DNA of 36,420 bases from Thamnocephalis sphaerospora (Eukaryota; Zoopagomycota; Zoopagomycetes; Zoopagales; Sigmoideomycetaceae). The notes beneath the pieces were generated by a model. The model was not told where the DNA came from. It did not search any database and worked only from the letters and a program-made list of their open reading frames with translations. Made by a program: the position numbers and the translations under genes. Positions 27,609 to 36,420 of this stretch are shown here, piece by piece (positions within the stretch are counted from its first letter, which is position 1; each line of letters starts with the position of its first letter). The stretch spans positions 6,839 to 43,258 of the forward strand of contig KZ992486.1 in assembly GCA_003614735.1 (NCBI GenBank), given 5' to 3'.

Positions 27609-28108
27609 GGTTGCTAGCGTGGCGTGTTGAGTGTAATCACAATGCGGGAAGCAGTGGCCGGAATGGGCCGCCGACGTCTTTGGGCCGCCGGCGAGCAAAA
27701 GAGTGATGTCAGTGGCCTAGGCGTATGTCTCCTGCGGATCAATCCACTTGTCCCCGGTCCTCATGCCCGCTTAGCCAGCTCTGACACGTTGGCGTCAGGT
27801 CAGTCCTGCACTGCCAAGGTGCGCTCTGTCCAAGTCGGATGGCGGCCAGCTGTCCATGCCATGCGTCGTCTGACATTGCCGCATGCTCGTGGATGTCCAG
27901 GTGACGCTGTCAAGCCCAAAGCGCGGATTTCGGCAATGATGATCCGACCCCAGGATGTATGCGCAGGACCGCCTATTGACACCACGCCCGCTTCTCTTTA
28001 CATTCCCTGACTCGCTCGCTCACACACACACACACACACACACACCAACGAGCCTAGTTTGACGTACCAACGCTACCTGCGCACCGGCTCACGCAGCTAC
28101 CAGCCAGC
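27609..28108. promoter_or_regulatory. Shared divergent promoter of the OCIA gene and DPL1
   Basis: 500 bp between divergent ATGs, with a (CA)12 tract at 28021-28044 preceded by CTCGCTCGCT, about 65 nt before the DPL1 start. A plus-strand open frame (27624-28010) runs through it without domain features and is probably chance. Confidence 0.5.
28021..28045. repeat. (CA)12 microsatellite upstream of DPL1
   Basis: Twelve CA units plus one C, about 64 nt upstream of the DPL1 ATG. Likely length-variable. Confidence 0.9.
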
Positions 28109-29827
28109 ATGAACAACGGGCAGCTTCAAGTGGCCCTGCTAGCCCAATCGTACTGGCTAGCAGCCCAACAGCTGTTGAACACGCCGCGCGTGCAGCTGAT
28201 CAAGAACATCGTATTTTTCCTTGTTGTCTACCGCCTGCTATCACGCTCCTTTTATCTGCTGCGTCTTCGCGGCGTTGTAGGTCTGCTGCAAGACGGAAAA
28301 AAGCATGTTGTCCAGGTAGATAGACGGTCAGCAGTTGCATGGTGTGTGTATTCATGCTTACGTTGGTGTCTTCTGCACTAGGCATTCTTCAACACCATGA
28401 GACGCCTGCCGGGTGTTCGTGCCAAAATCCAGGCCGAGCTGGACAAGACCATCAGCAATCTGCAAAAGGAGGTGGCACCGCAGCGTCCCGGTGAAACGCG
28501 CTATTTGGAGCTGCCTAGGCAAGGCTTCACCGAGGAACAGGTGCGCGCCGAACTGGCCAAATACCACGGCATGGCCGAAGTCGACTGGCAAGACGGCAAG
28601 ATCTCGGGCGCCATCTATCACGGCGGCAAGCAGCTGTCCAATCTGTGCTCGGACGCATACCGTCTCTTCTGCGTCAGCAACCCGCTGCATCCAGAGGTGT
28701 TTCCGGGCGTGCGCAAGATGGAGGCTGAAGTGGTGTCGATGGTGCTCCGCATGTACAACGCTCCATCCACCGCTGGTGGTGTCATGACCAGCGGTGGCAC
28801 AGAAAGCCTGATCATGGCCTGCAAAGCATATCGCGAGTGGGCCCGTGAGAAGCGTGGCATCACTGAGCCTGAGATCATTGCACCCGTGTCCATTCATGCT
28901 GCGTTCGATAAGGCGTGCGGCTACTTTGGCATTCGCCTGGTTCACGTGCCTGTCGATCCTGATACGTTCCAGGCCGATTTGAATGCCGTTCGCCGTGCTG
29001 TCAACCGCAACACTATCCTCATCGCTGCCTCGGCACCCAACTTCCCCTACGGCACCATTGACGACATCACTGCCATGGCTGCGATTGCCAGGCGCCGTGG
29101 TATTGGCATGCACGTGGACTGCTGTCTGGGCGGTTTCTTGGCGCCTTTTATGGAAAAGGCCGGCTTTGCCATGCCGCCGTTTGACTTCCGCGTGCCCGGC
29201 GTCACATCGATCACCTGCGACACGCACAAGTACGGTTTTGCGCCAAAGGGCACGTCGATCGTCATGTACCGCACCAAGGAGCTGCGTTCCTACCAGTACT
29301 TTGTGTGCCCAGAGTGGACCGGCGGCGTGTACGCATCGCCCTCGGTGGCGGGATCGCGGCCTGGCGCGCTCATTGCCGGCTGCTGGACGGCGCTCATGTC
29401 CATGGGTGAGGCCGGCTATGTCGACTCGACACGCAAGATTATCGAGTGCGCACGCCACATCCACCGTGGCATCCAGGCCATCTCGGGCGTGCACGTTCTC
29501 GGCTATCCGGTCATGTCTGTCGTGTCGTTTGGCGCCGATCCGTCGATGAATGTGCACGCCATTGCCGACGCCATGAGCCGTCGTGGCTGGCATCTCAACT
29601 CGCTGCAGAATCCGGATGCGGTGCACATTGCGTGCACGATGCTGACGGTACCAGTTGCCGAGCAGTTTTGCCAAGACCTCAAGGCGGCGGTGGATGAGGT
29701 ACGCGCCGATCCGGAGCTGTCCAAGCACGGCAAGGCTGCCATCTACGGCATGGCCGCCACCATTCCGGACAAGTCAGTCATCGGCGAGGTGGCCAAGGGC
29801 TTTGTGGATGCGCTGTATATCGCTTAA
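28109..29827 (+). CDS. DPL1: Sphingosine-1-phosphate lyase (dihydrosphingosine phosphate lyase)
   Basis: Two exons (28109-28315, 28382-29827), 550 residues (human SGPL1 568). It is a pyridoxal-phosphate enzyme of the ER membrane that splits long-chain base phosphates into a fatty aldehyde and phosphoethanolamine, the exit step of sphingolipid breakdown. Residues 31-52 (VQLIKNIVFFLVVYRLL) form the N-terminal membrane anchor. The catalytic domain shows GKQLSNLCSDAY, NPLHPEVFPGVRKME, GGVMTSGGTESL (phosphate-binding), NFPYGTIDD, HVDCCLGGF and TCDTHKYGFAPKGTS with the PLP lysine at 352 (human Lys353). The last third is complete to WHLNSLQNPDAVHI. The intron uses GTAGAT and CACTAG in phase 0 directly after the anchor exon. 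A variant poly(A) signal ATTAAA is at about 29900. Confidence 0.97.
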
Positions 29828-30428
29828 TCTCACCTGCTACGACGTCTTGGTGTCCTACATGAGGTCCGTGCAGACCAGTCTTTGGTCCTGCGAGCTACTA
29901 TTAAATCCGACTGCGTACATATCCTGCTAGCGTCAGTGTGGCAAGTGATGCTGATACGAGATGCCCGCTGCTGTATGCAGCTGTGAAAATAGAATGGCGC
30001 ATGCCGTGCTGCATAATGGCGTAAAGCGTGGCCGCTTCAGCTATGTTTATTCTCGCTGTAAAGCACAAAGAACAGCGGCCCTACCAATTGGCTTGAGAGT
30101 ACCCCGCAAAGTGCCATCTCGACTGCATACAGCTATTGACGTGATTTGTCTGTAGATTATCAGTGGTGTTGTTGCATTGGAAGCCATGCGACGGTCACAC
30201 TTGACCCTGATATGTACTACCGCCCCAGCCTATACCACCATTGAAAGTTGTAGTTTAGTTACGCAGTCTTTTGGGCTATACGGTATTACGTCATGTCGGT
30301 TACGTTTAACCTCAGCTCGTATAAGTAGCCCCGGTGCCCAGATATCGACTAGCGCACGTATTCTTCTGCATCTGCTTAGCTCCTCTCCTACTATTAGTTT
30401 TGCGCACACTTCACTTTCAGCAGCTCAA
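29828..30428. other. Intergenic region between DPL1 and the P450 gene
   Basis: 601 bp, AT-richer than the flanking genes. It holds the DPL1 3' flank and the P450 promoter with the TATA box at 30320-30327. The frame of P450 exon 1 stays open upstream to 30186, but that lies before the TATA box. No RNA gene recognised. Confidence 0.5.
30320..30327 (+). promoter_or_regulatory. TATA box of the P450 gene
   Basis: TATAAGTA, about 102 nt before the ATG at 30429. It argues for that start over the in-frame ATG at 30186, which lies upstream of the box. Confidence 0.6.
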
Positions 30429-32235
30429 ATGCTTTTACACATCTTTCAGCTGCCCAGCGACTCGGTATGGCTTACTACATCGCCTGTTCATACTGTCATG
30501 GCGGCTGCTGTAGCTTACGCCGCGTATCGTCTGTGTACGTTGCGCAAATCGGTAGGGATATCAGCTTGATTTCGCTCTCGCGTCTATACATTAACCTGTC
30601 TTATGTTTGATAGACCTGCAATGAGCCACCGCTGGTGCCGTACACATGGCCAATCATTGGACACATGATGGAGTATTACGGTGCTCCTGATAAATTCGTG
30701 AAAGAATGCTATGAAAAGGTTAGTTTGGCTGCGTGAGACTACCAACACTCGAGCGTTCGCTGAGCTGCCTTGATAGTACGGCTCCACATTTAGCATATAT
30801 GTGCTTGGTCAGACCCACACCTTTATCGGCCCCGAACTGGCGTCGGAGGTGATGAGAGCGCCGGACACGAAGCTCAGTGGCCATGTGGTCAATCGAAAGG
30901 TAATATATAAGATGTTGCCGACTATGTAATTGCTAACCATCTGCCTTGACCAGTTGATGAGCTTTGACTTTTTCTTTGGCACCGTAGAGGACTATCTAGG
31001 CCCTATTACCGCTGCAATTCGTGGCCAGTTTACCCAAAATATTCCTGTGCTGCTGGGCCGCATCATGGAAGAGTGTGAAAGCGCGTTTACGGAGAAGCTC
31101 GGCAGCACCATGGTGGTTGACAATGTAGGCGAGATAGTGTCACACTGTGTCGCGCGTACCGGTGAGTGCTGGCAGGGATCATGGATAACCCGCACGTCTC
31201 AGCTGATGGCCGACACATCGGTCGACTCTAGCCTCTGCTGTACTTGTTGCAGACAAGGTATGCGTGTAGATGCTGCTTGGCGCATGTACGTTTTTGCTGA
31301 TCAGGCGCTAATGTGCTTTCACGCGGCAGAAAGTCAGTCGCCATCCCGATGTGCATCGAATTGCGCTTTCCATCGTCAAGGATGTTGAAATGGGCGCCAA
31401 CTTTAGCTTTGTACCCATCAAGTGGCTGAGAAACTGGCTGCTGATGCGTACAACATCCGCCGACCAAACTTTGCGCGTGATGGAAGCTCACATTCTACCC
31501 GAAGTTATTCGGCGGCGCGCAGAGGCACAGCGCAATCCCAATTATAATCCCCCTGTGGATCTGCTGCAGGTGATAAGCGATGTCTTTGACGCAGACGACG
31601 AGACACCGAGTCCTCAGGCACTGGGACGCCGTGTTACTTATTGCCTGTTGCTTTTCACGGAGATTGCCGAGAATGTTACGCATCTGCTTTATGATATCGC
31701 CGGATACGCGCATGTGCGCACTCGACTGTACGAGGAGCAGCAGCAGATTGTTACCAAGCATGGCAACAAGATTACCGCTGAGGCGCTAAGGGACATGATC
31801 TATCTGGAGGCGTGCTTACGCGAGTCGCTTCGCCTAAACACCATCCCTCTTGCTCTGTTCCGCCAGGCCGTGCAGAATGTAACATTCGCCAACGGCATTA
31901 CCATTCCGGCTGGACGCGTCTGTCTCTTCAACATGCACGCAATGAATCACAACGCCAGCGTGTACAAGGATGCGCAAGCATATTTGCCGGATCGTTCAAT
32001 GGATCAGCCCAATCTGCGCGCCACCACCACTTCTCCCAGTTACGTGACATTTGGCCTGGGTAGAAGCTCTTGCCCTGGACGTTTCCTTGCAGTTGCGGAG
32101 ATGATGGCGTTTGCAGCTTGGCTCCTGCGGCGTTACGACTTTAGCACCAAGTCTGGCCAGCGACCCCCAAATCGACTGGATTCGGCGTACCAGCCTACCA
32201 AAGAGCCGATTGTATTCGTGAAGCGTGATGTCTGA
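30429..32235 (+). CDS. Cytochrome P450 monooxygenase, membrane-anchored, with atypical I-helix
   Basis: Six exons: 30429-30551, 30614-30718, 30777-30899, 30954-31161, 31232-31257, 31330-32235; 496 residues. A microsomal P450 that would oxidise a lipophilic substrate with electrons from P450 reductase. The N-terminal anchor is residues 12-36 (VHTVMAAAVAYAAY), followed by the proline-rich hinge EPPLVPYTWPIIGHM. The K-helix ExxR is ESLR at 360-363; the heme loop is FGLGRSSCPGRFLA with Cys443. The helix-I oxygen motif (A/G-G-x-D/E-T-T/S) is absent: the equivalent stretch from Phe304 reads FTEIAENVTHLLYDIA and seems about three residues short. The fifth exon (26 nt) encodes only ASAVLVADK and was found by phase and by the VART ... 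VSRHPDV context. No CYP family can be assigned by eye; the substrate is unknown. Confidence 0.88.
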
Positions 32236-32862
32236 TGCGTTTAAACATATCGGCAGTGGATGTAACGGTATGAAGGAATGCATTGCTTGACTCTACTGTG
32301 AATGCAAAGGCTACAATGGACGCTGACCATTGTGCCCGTCGTCTTGGCCTATTGTTGCCATAGCAGCTATTGCCTGCGGACCTACGTACGCCGCTCATCC
32401 TACGTGTCTTTGCTCATCGAGCATACTGACAATAAACTGCAAGCCATTTCCCAAAGCAGAGCCTCATCAGTGGGCTGTTGGCGTACTTGAAAGCGACCTT
32501 ATGCCGTGCTAAAAAGGTAGCGCTGCGTGTGTATGTGACCATGTGGCCAGCTGGAGCCAGGATAGTAGCAGCGTGGCAGCGTCCATCGCGTGACTAGAGC
32601 AAGCAGGTGGGCTTTCTGGGGGCGGTGCAGATCAAGACTGTCCTTGTGAGCGTGCATTTTGAATACTGGGTGAAGCTCCTCCGTGTTGCCCCAACCTCTT
32701 TGCAAAGCAACATCCACCCTTTCAGCAACTCGCCTCGGACACCCACACTGCCAGCATCTACGCCAGCACGCCGCAGCTCGTCGGCCACACCTCTTTCTCT
32801 CGCACACCTCTGCACCAGCTTTGCTTCTCCACCGGCACGCTGTGCGTCTTCATTCCTCAACA
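32236..32862. other. Intergenic region between the P450 gene and ANY1
   Basis: 627 bp. AATAAA at 32431-32436 is a likely P450 poly(A) signal. The right half is CT-rich (for example ctctttctctcgcacacctctgc near 32790) and probably carries the ANY1 promoter and leader. No gene is seen. Confidence 0.45.
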
Positions 32863-33860
32863 ATGTCCGAGATGACCTCGCTGTACACGCTCGCGTTCCA
32901 GGCGGCCATGGTGATTGCACCGGCCGCCGCCTACATTGACCAGTACACGGTGATGCGACGCACTGGTTCAGCGCGCGGCTTCTCTTCAGCCATTTGCGGC
33001 GTGTTGCTGGTGGCCAAGTAAGTATCGGCGCGCGTCTATGGGCGACAACAACAACAACAGCGACGGCCATTCAGGCGAACGCTTGCTGACGTGCCGTACC
33101 GGTTGCGCTGACAGCATCCTGCGTGTCTTCTTCTGGTAAGTGCTGCCGCACCCCCAATCTTGGCCTTTGCAAGCGTATGCTTATACTGGCCTTATCTGCA
33201 GGATAGGGCGTCGTTTTGATGATGCGCTCCTGTGCCAGAGCGTGGTGATGATGGGCACACAGCTGGTCCTGCTGCATCTCTGCCTGCGCTGCCGCGCCTT
33301 TGATGAGCCCAACGGCGCTTGGATGCGTGAGCGCTCTCTGTGGCGTTGGCCGTTGTTTGAAGACTATGTTAGCTTTTTGACCAAGCTTTCGGTTGGTCTG
33401 GCGCTTCTGCAACTATTTCTGGGCCAGCAGGAGTGGTATGTGGAGACGATCGGCTTCTTATCGGTGGGCATTGAGGCGGCGTTGCCGGTGCCGCAGGCCA
33501 TTTCCAACTATCAGCGCAAATCGGTGGAGGGATTCAGGTGGGTGTAACCGGCAGCGTAGCGCTCACCACGTCACGCGACTAATCATCCGGTGGCGGTGTT
33601 TTGCCAGTCCGGTAGTACTATTGAGCTGGTTTGGTGGCGATCTGTTCAAGACCATCTACTACTACGCAACGGGTGCACCGCTGCAATTTCTCATTTGCGG
33701 CATCTTCCAGCTCGCTGTTGACTGCTTTATTCTAGGGCAAACGCTCGCCTATGGCACTGGATTCCAGATGAGCAAATCGGCCAGCAGCGGTCGTGGTGCA
33801 TCGCGTCTGCTTACCGGCCATGCAACCGTCTCCAAGAAAAACGACAACGAGCATGTCTAG
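32863..33860 (+). CDS. ANY1: PQ-loop membrane protein, ANY1/SLC66A2 family
   Basis: Four exons: 32863-33017, 33115-33135, 33202-33537, 33608-33860; 254 residues. The family (yeast Any1/Cfs1, human SLC66A2/PQLC1) lies in Golgi and endosome membranes and opposes or balances phospholipid flippases, affecting phosphatidylethanolamine distribution. Visible: APAAAYIDQYTVMRRTGSARGFS (first PQ-loop-like helix and turn), VLLVANILRVFFWIGRRFD, a Gln/Val-rich helix (SVVMMGTQLVLLHLC), then EAALPVPQAISNYQRKSVEGFS (second PQ-loop with P-Q), VVLLSWFGGDLFKTIYYY and QFLICGIFQLAVDCFILGQ. The second exon has only 21 nt (ILRVFF with split codons). The C-terminus is polar (MSKSASSGRGASR). Intron 1 contains ACAACAACAACAACAG before its branch region. 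Confidence 0.9.
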
Positions 33861-33970
33861 TGGCGTGCAAACGGTGCGTCTGGGTCGCAAGTACGCACAT
33901 GATGCCAGCACGTTGTCGCCGACGATCTTGCAGTAGGCGTAGGCGGGACACAGGATTACATATATAATAC

Positions 33971-35513
33971 TTAGTAGTAGTCGCGCCGGGGATTGTTCTG
34001 CATACGAATATATATGTCAAGCACTATGTGAGCACATGTAGACTGTTCAATGGCCTGTACGGCAGACCTACCAGTGGATTAGGGCGGTACTTGTATGCCA
34101 GCATCATGCGTTTTCGGTACAGCGAAAACTCGTCTTCGTTGTCCTGGAGCGCCTCGGGTCGGTGCTGGCCCAGTCCAGCGGCATTCTGAACGTTGCTGGC
34201 ATGCGCCGATGCGCTGTGTACACGCGTTTACCGCCAATGGCACATTGGTTAATGATGGCGGGACACTCTGCATCGCAGTCTACCGCTAGCCTACGCGATT
34301 GGCGCAGTGATGCCTTGCTGTTCAATGCCCAGGCCTGTGCCAGTCTGCCAGCCTTGACGCGCCAGCATGCGGTAGCCAACGTTGCGCTCGTCCAGCCGAT
34401 GCTCTGCGTACTGCTCTTCCTGTACTGCCTCGCGTCCCTGGCGTGCCGCTGCTGCGCGCTCCTCAAAGTGATCGAGCACTTTAACCGGTAGAAAATCCGC
34501 AACATGATGAGCGCCATAATCCTCTGCGACGCGCGTCAGCTGGCGCGCTTTGTCTGAGGTGGCATCAGATGCAGAGCGTCCAGTTAGCGGCTGCATTCGG
34601 GCGGTGGACTATGCTGCCGCGCGCTTACCCGCCGTCTGCTCCATTTCCCTGGCACGCTTCCGGTGCTCGTAGCTGCCATTGGTGGTGTCCTCGTCCTCCG
34701 GATACATCCACTTGTCACCAACGCGTACGAGGCCTGGTCGTGGTTTGTCAAACGTTTGCAACACGCGTTGTGTGACCCGAACGTGTTGCTGCTGCAATGC
34801 TTGACTGTGTGGCGGTGGTGCCGTCCATTCCGACCTGTTTGCCGATGGCAAAGACTCCCGACGACGACGCTTTGCCGGCGTAGTTACGGACGTTTCGTGC
34901 AATGGCGATGCTGCTTCTGCCGCTAAACAGCGCAACGATGCTGTCCTAGTACCAGGATGTGCTGGCGATAGTGACGACGGTGATCGTGGCTGCGCAACCG
35001 GTGACACCAGTACATCTGCCGTCTTTCCACGCAGCGGTAAGCGGTCTAGCCGATGCATTTCCACACAAATGTCATCGCGCAGAGCAGCTCAGCGCCGCGC
35101 GCATACCAACGCCGCCGTTGTCGGACACCTATAGACTACCTCGCTGCCGCTCTCGGCGGCACCTCGCATGCAAGCTGATGCTTTACCTTTCCATCCTCGA
35201 CTGCTGTATCCTTTGCTGTTCCAGGTGGCCGACGAGCGGATCGTTCTGTCGCTGCCGCCGCTGGCAGCGGTCGTGCCGGTACCATTTGCGAAGCGATAGG
35301 CTGCGGACGGCGAGCTGCCTGCTTTTGCTTTTGCTGAGCCTGCTTACGTTTCCGTGCCAGAAGACTGCGATAGGCCGAGTCCTCCGCCAGCTGCTTGGGT
35401 ATCGTCGGTACTGGAGCAGGCTTTGCCCCGCTGACTACTGCCGCGCCCGTGCCTGCCGCGTCTGTCGCGTTCTTGGGCCGCGTAACAGCGGTGAACAGAT
35501 CAAAAGGGTCCAT
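33971..35513 (-). CDS. SUGP1: SUGP1-like G-patch splicing protein
   Basis: Six exons: complement(33971-33997, 34072-34213, 34295-34553, 34629-35045, 35107-35128, 35187-35513), 397 residues. SUGP1 works in the spliceosome at branch-site recognition, using its G-patch to activate a DEAH helicase. The G-patch is ERNVGYRMLARQGWQTGTGLG then GITAPI. Before it comes GAHHVADFLPVKVLDHFEE; after it [17 protein letters not shown] joined to NNPRRDYY, the exact SUGP1 end. The 27-nt last exon encodes only that end. The N-terminal half is low-complexity, basic and Gln/Ala-rich (KRKQAQQKQKQAARRPQP, PAKRRRRESLP). I see no SURP domain, so the protein is shorter than animal SUGP1. The 22-nt exon at 35107-35128 (VSDNGGV) is inferred from phase alone in a non-conserved region and is the least sure. 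The frame start at 35513 is the first ATG. Confidence 0.85.
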
Positions 35514-35634
35514 AGCGACCGGGAGAAACAAGTGGTAGGGTAAAAAGCACAGCCGTAACGTTCTCTCGCCGCTCAGTAAGCGTCTTTATCTCCCCTTCCC
35601 GCCCACACGCCAGACCCTATTCGTCATTAGCAAC
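35514..35634. promoter_or_regulatory. 121-bp divergent promoter of SUGP1-like and VPS24
   Basis: Only 121 bp lie between the two ATGs, so both genes must share core promoter DNA. It includes ttatctccccttcccgccc at about 35586-35604, a GC- and pyrimidine-rich stretch. No TATA box. Confidence 0.5.
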
Positions 35635-36420
35635 ATGGAGGCCGTGTCTCGCTTCATCTTTCGGACAAAGAAGCCGGAGGAGCAGGTACATGCTGGCGCT
35701 GTTCCCGACCGCTGGGCTGACTGCTGATGAGATTCGGTAACAGGTTCGCGAATGGCGGCAAAGCATTCGGGCTCAGGAGCGGCAGCTGGAGCGGCAGCTT
35801 CGTGGCATCGAGGCCGAAGAAGTCAAGGTGAAGCGCAGCATTAAGCAGGCGGCCAAGCGTGGCGACATGCAAAGCAGCCGGCAGCTGGCACGCGAGCTGG
35901 TCCGTTCGCGCCAGCAAAAGACGCGCATTCATACCAGCAAAGCGCAGCTCAATTCCATCAACATGCAGCTGCAGCACCAGCTGGGTAGGCAAAGTTTTGT
36001 GCCGAGCGTATAGCGCATCACAGTCTGACGTGGTCTGCGTCTAGCAATGGTCAAGATGTCGGGCACGCTCAAGCAGAGCACCGACGTAATGAAGGCGGTG
36101 AATCGGCTGGTGCGCATACCCGAGTTGTCGGCACAAATGCAGCAAATGTCGATGGAGATGCTCAAGGTACGCTGGGAATGCAGCCATCGGGGCAGTGCAT
36201 GGCTGGTGCTCACGCTGCATCCGCTGAACAGGCTGGCGTTATTGGCGAGATGATGGACGACACATTGGACATGATGGAAGATGAATCGCTGGAAGAGGAC
36301 GCGGAAGAGGAGGTTGAGAAGGTGCTGCTGGAGATTACGCAGGGTAGGCATTCATGCTGGCACCGCTTGACCAAGCACCATCGTTTGTACTGGCGCTTAC
36401 ACACGGCTCCTAGGCAAGCG
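35635..36420 (+). CDS. VPS24: ESCRT-III subunit Vps24/CHMP3 (3'-truncated by window edge)
   Basis: Exons 35635-35685, 35744-35984, 36045-36166, 36232-36343 and 36414 to beyond 36420. Vps24 co-assembles with Vps20, Snf7 and Vps2 on endosomes to form the filament that buds vesicles into multivesicular bodies. The N-terminal MEAVSRFIFRTKKPEEQ is the short amphipathic start; VREWRQSIRAQERQLERQL and EEVKVKRSIKQAAKRGD form the basic helix 1; SKAQLNSINMQLQHQLA follows, then SGTLKQSTDVMKAVNRLV, IPELSAQMQQMSMEMLKAG and the acidic helix 5 region IGEMMDDTLDMMEDESLEED, ending in LLEITQGK at the edge. The block order matches CHMP3 rather than CHMP2. The C-terminal MIM motif lies outside the window. All four complete introns agree in phase. 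Confidence 0.94.

Noticed and set aside
27624-28010. 128-codon plus-strand frame in the OCIA/DPL1 promoter
   Set aside because: It fills most of a divergent promoter and shows no domain or conserved block.
28021-28045. Regular CA repeat as a possible CRISPR or telomere-like array
   Set aside because: Simple dinucleotide microsatellite with no spacers; the window is eukaryotic.
28358-29728. 456-codon open frame antisense to DPL1
   Set aside because: It lies wholly within the well-supported DPL1 coding exon on the other strand and reads as His/Arg/Ala-rich noise; it is a shadow of codon bias.
30186-30428. Upstream in-frame ATG extending the P450 by 81 residues
   Set aside because: The TATA box at 30320-30327 lies downstream of it, and P450s start directly before the membrane anchor, as the ATG at 30429 does.

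Overview
The window is nuclear DNA of a fungus. Its genes are broken by 60 short spliceosomal introns (54 to 106 nt) with fungal-type signals: GTRNGN donors, CTAAC/CTRAY branch sites and YAG acceptors. A DASH kinetochore subunit (DUO1), an LRG1-type LIM-RhoGAP and a COX16 agree with this. Intron density is high (up to 10 introns in a 420-codon gene), which suggests an early-diverging or otherwise intron-rich lineage rather than a budding yeast. I cannot place it more exactly. A zoopagomycotan such as Thamnocephalis or Syncephalis would fit, but that is only a guess.

Left part (1-6446): five paralogous NmrA/isoflavone-reductase-like NAD(P)-binding proteins in mixed orientation (+,-,+,+,-). All are single-exon, while every one of the other 15 genes has introns. 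They are spaced by long AT-richer gaps with TATA boxes and TGACG-type half-sites. This is the most accessory-looking part of the window.

Middle part (7654-25726), housekeeping genes: MUS81 (-) and a U2AF large subunit with an unusual N-terminal SAP domain (+) leave a shared 343-bp promoter. Then follow RNA1/RanGAP (+), an LCLAT1-type lysophospholipid acyltransferase in ten exons (-), the WD40 ribosome-assembly chaperone SQT1/AAMP in eleven exons (+), a LIM-LIM-LIM-RhoGAP of the LRG1 type (-), and DUO1 (-).

Right part (25980-36420): three consecutive small mitochondrial inner-membrane assembly proteins (UQCC2/CBP6-like, COX16 and an OCIA-domain protein); sphingosine-1-phosphate lyase DPL1; a microsomal cytochrome P450 with an odd I-helix; the PQ-loop protein ANY1/SLC66A2; a SUGP1-like G-patch splicing protein; and the 5' part of the ESCRT-III subunit VPS24/CHMP3, which runs off the right end.

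I rebuilt exon-intron structures by hand from splice signals, phase agreement and family conservation. All joined reading frames close without stops. At least one intron, in COX16, has a GC-AG boundary, and a second GC-AG intron is likely in the acyltransferase. I found no tRNA, rRNA, transposon or CRISPR array. The nearest thing to a new system is the intronless NmrA-like cluster with its repeated upstream TGACG elements, followed by the SAP-U2AF fusion.
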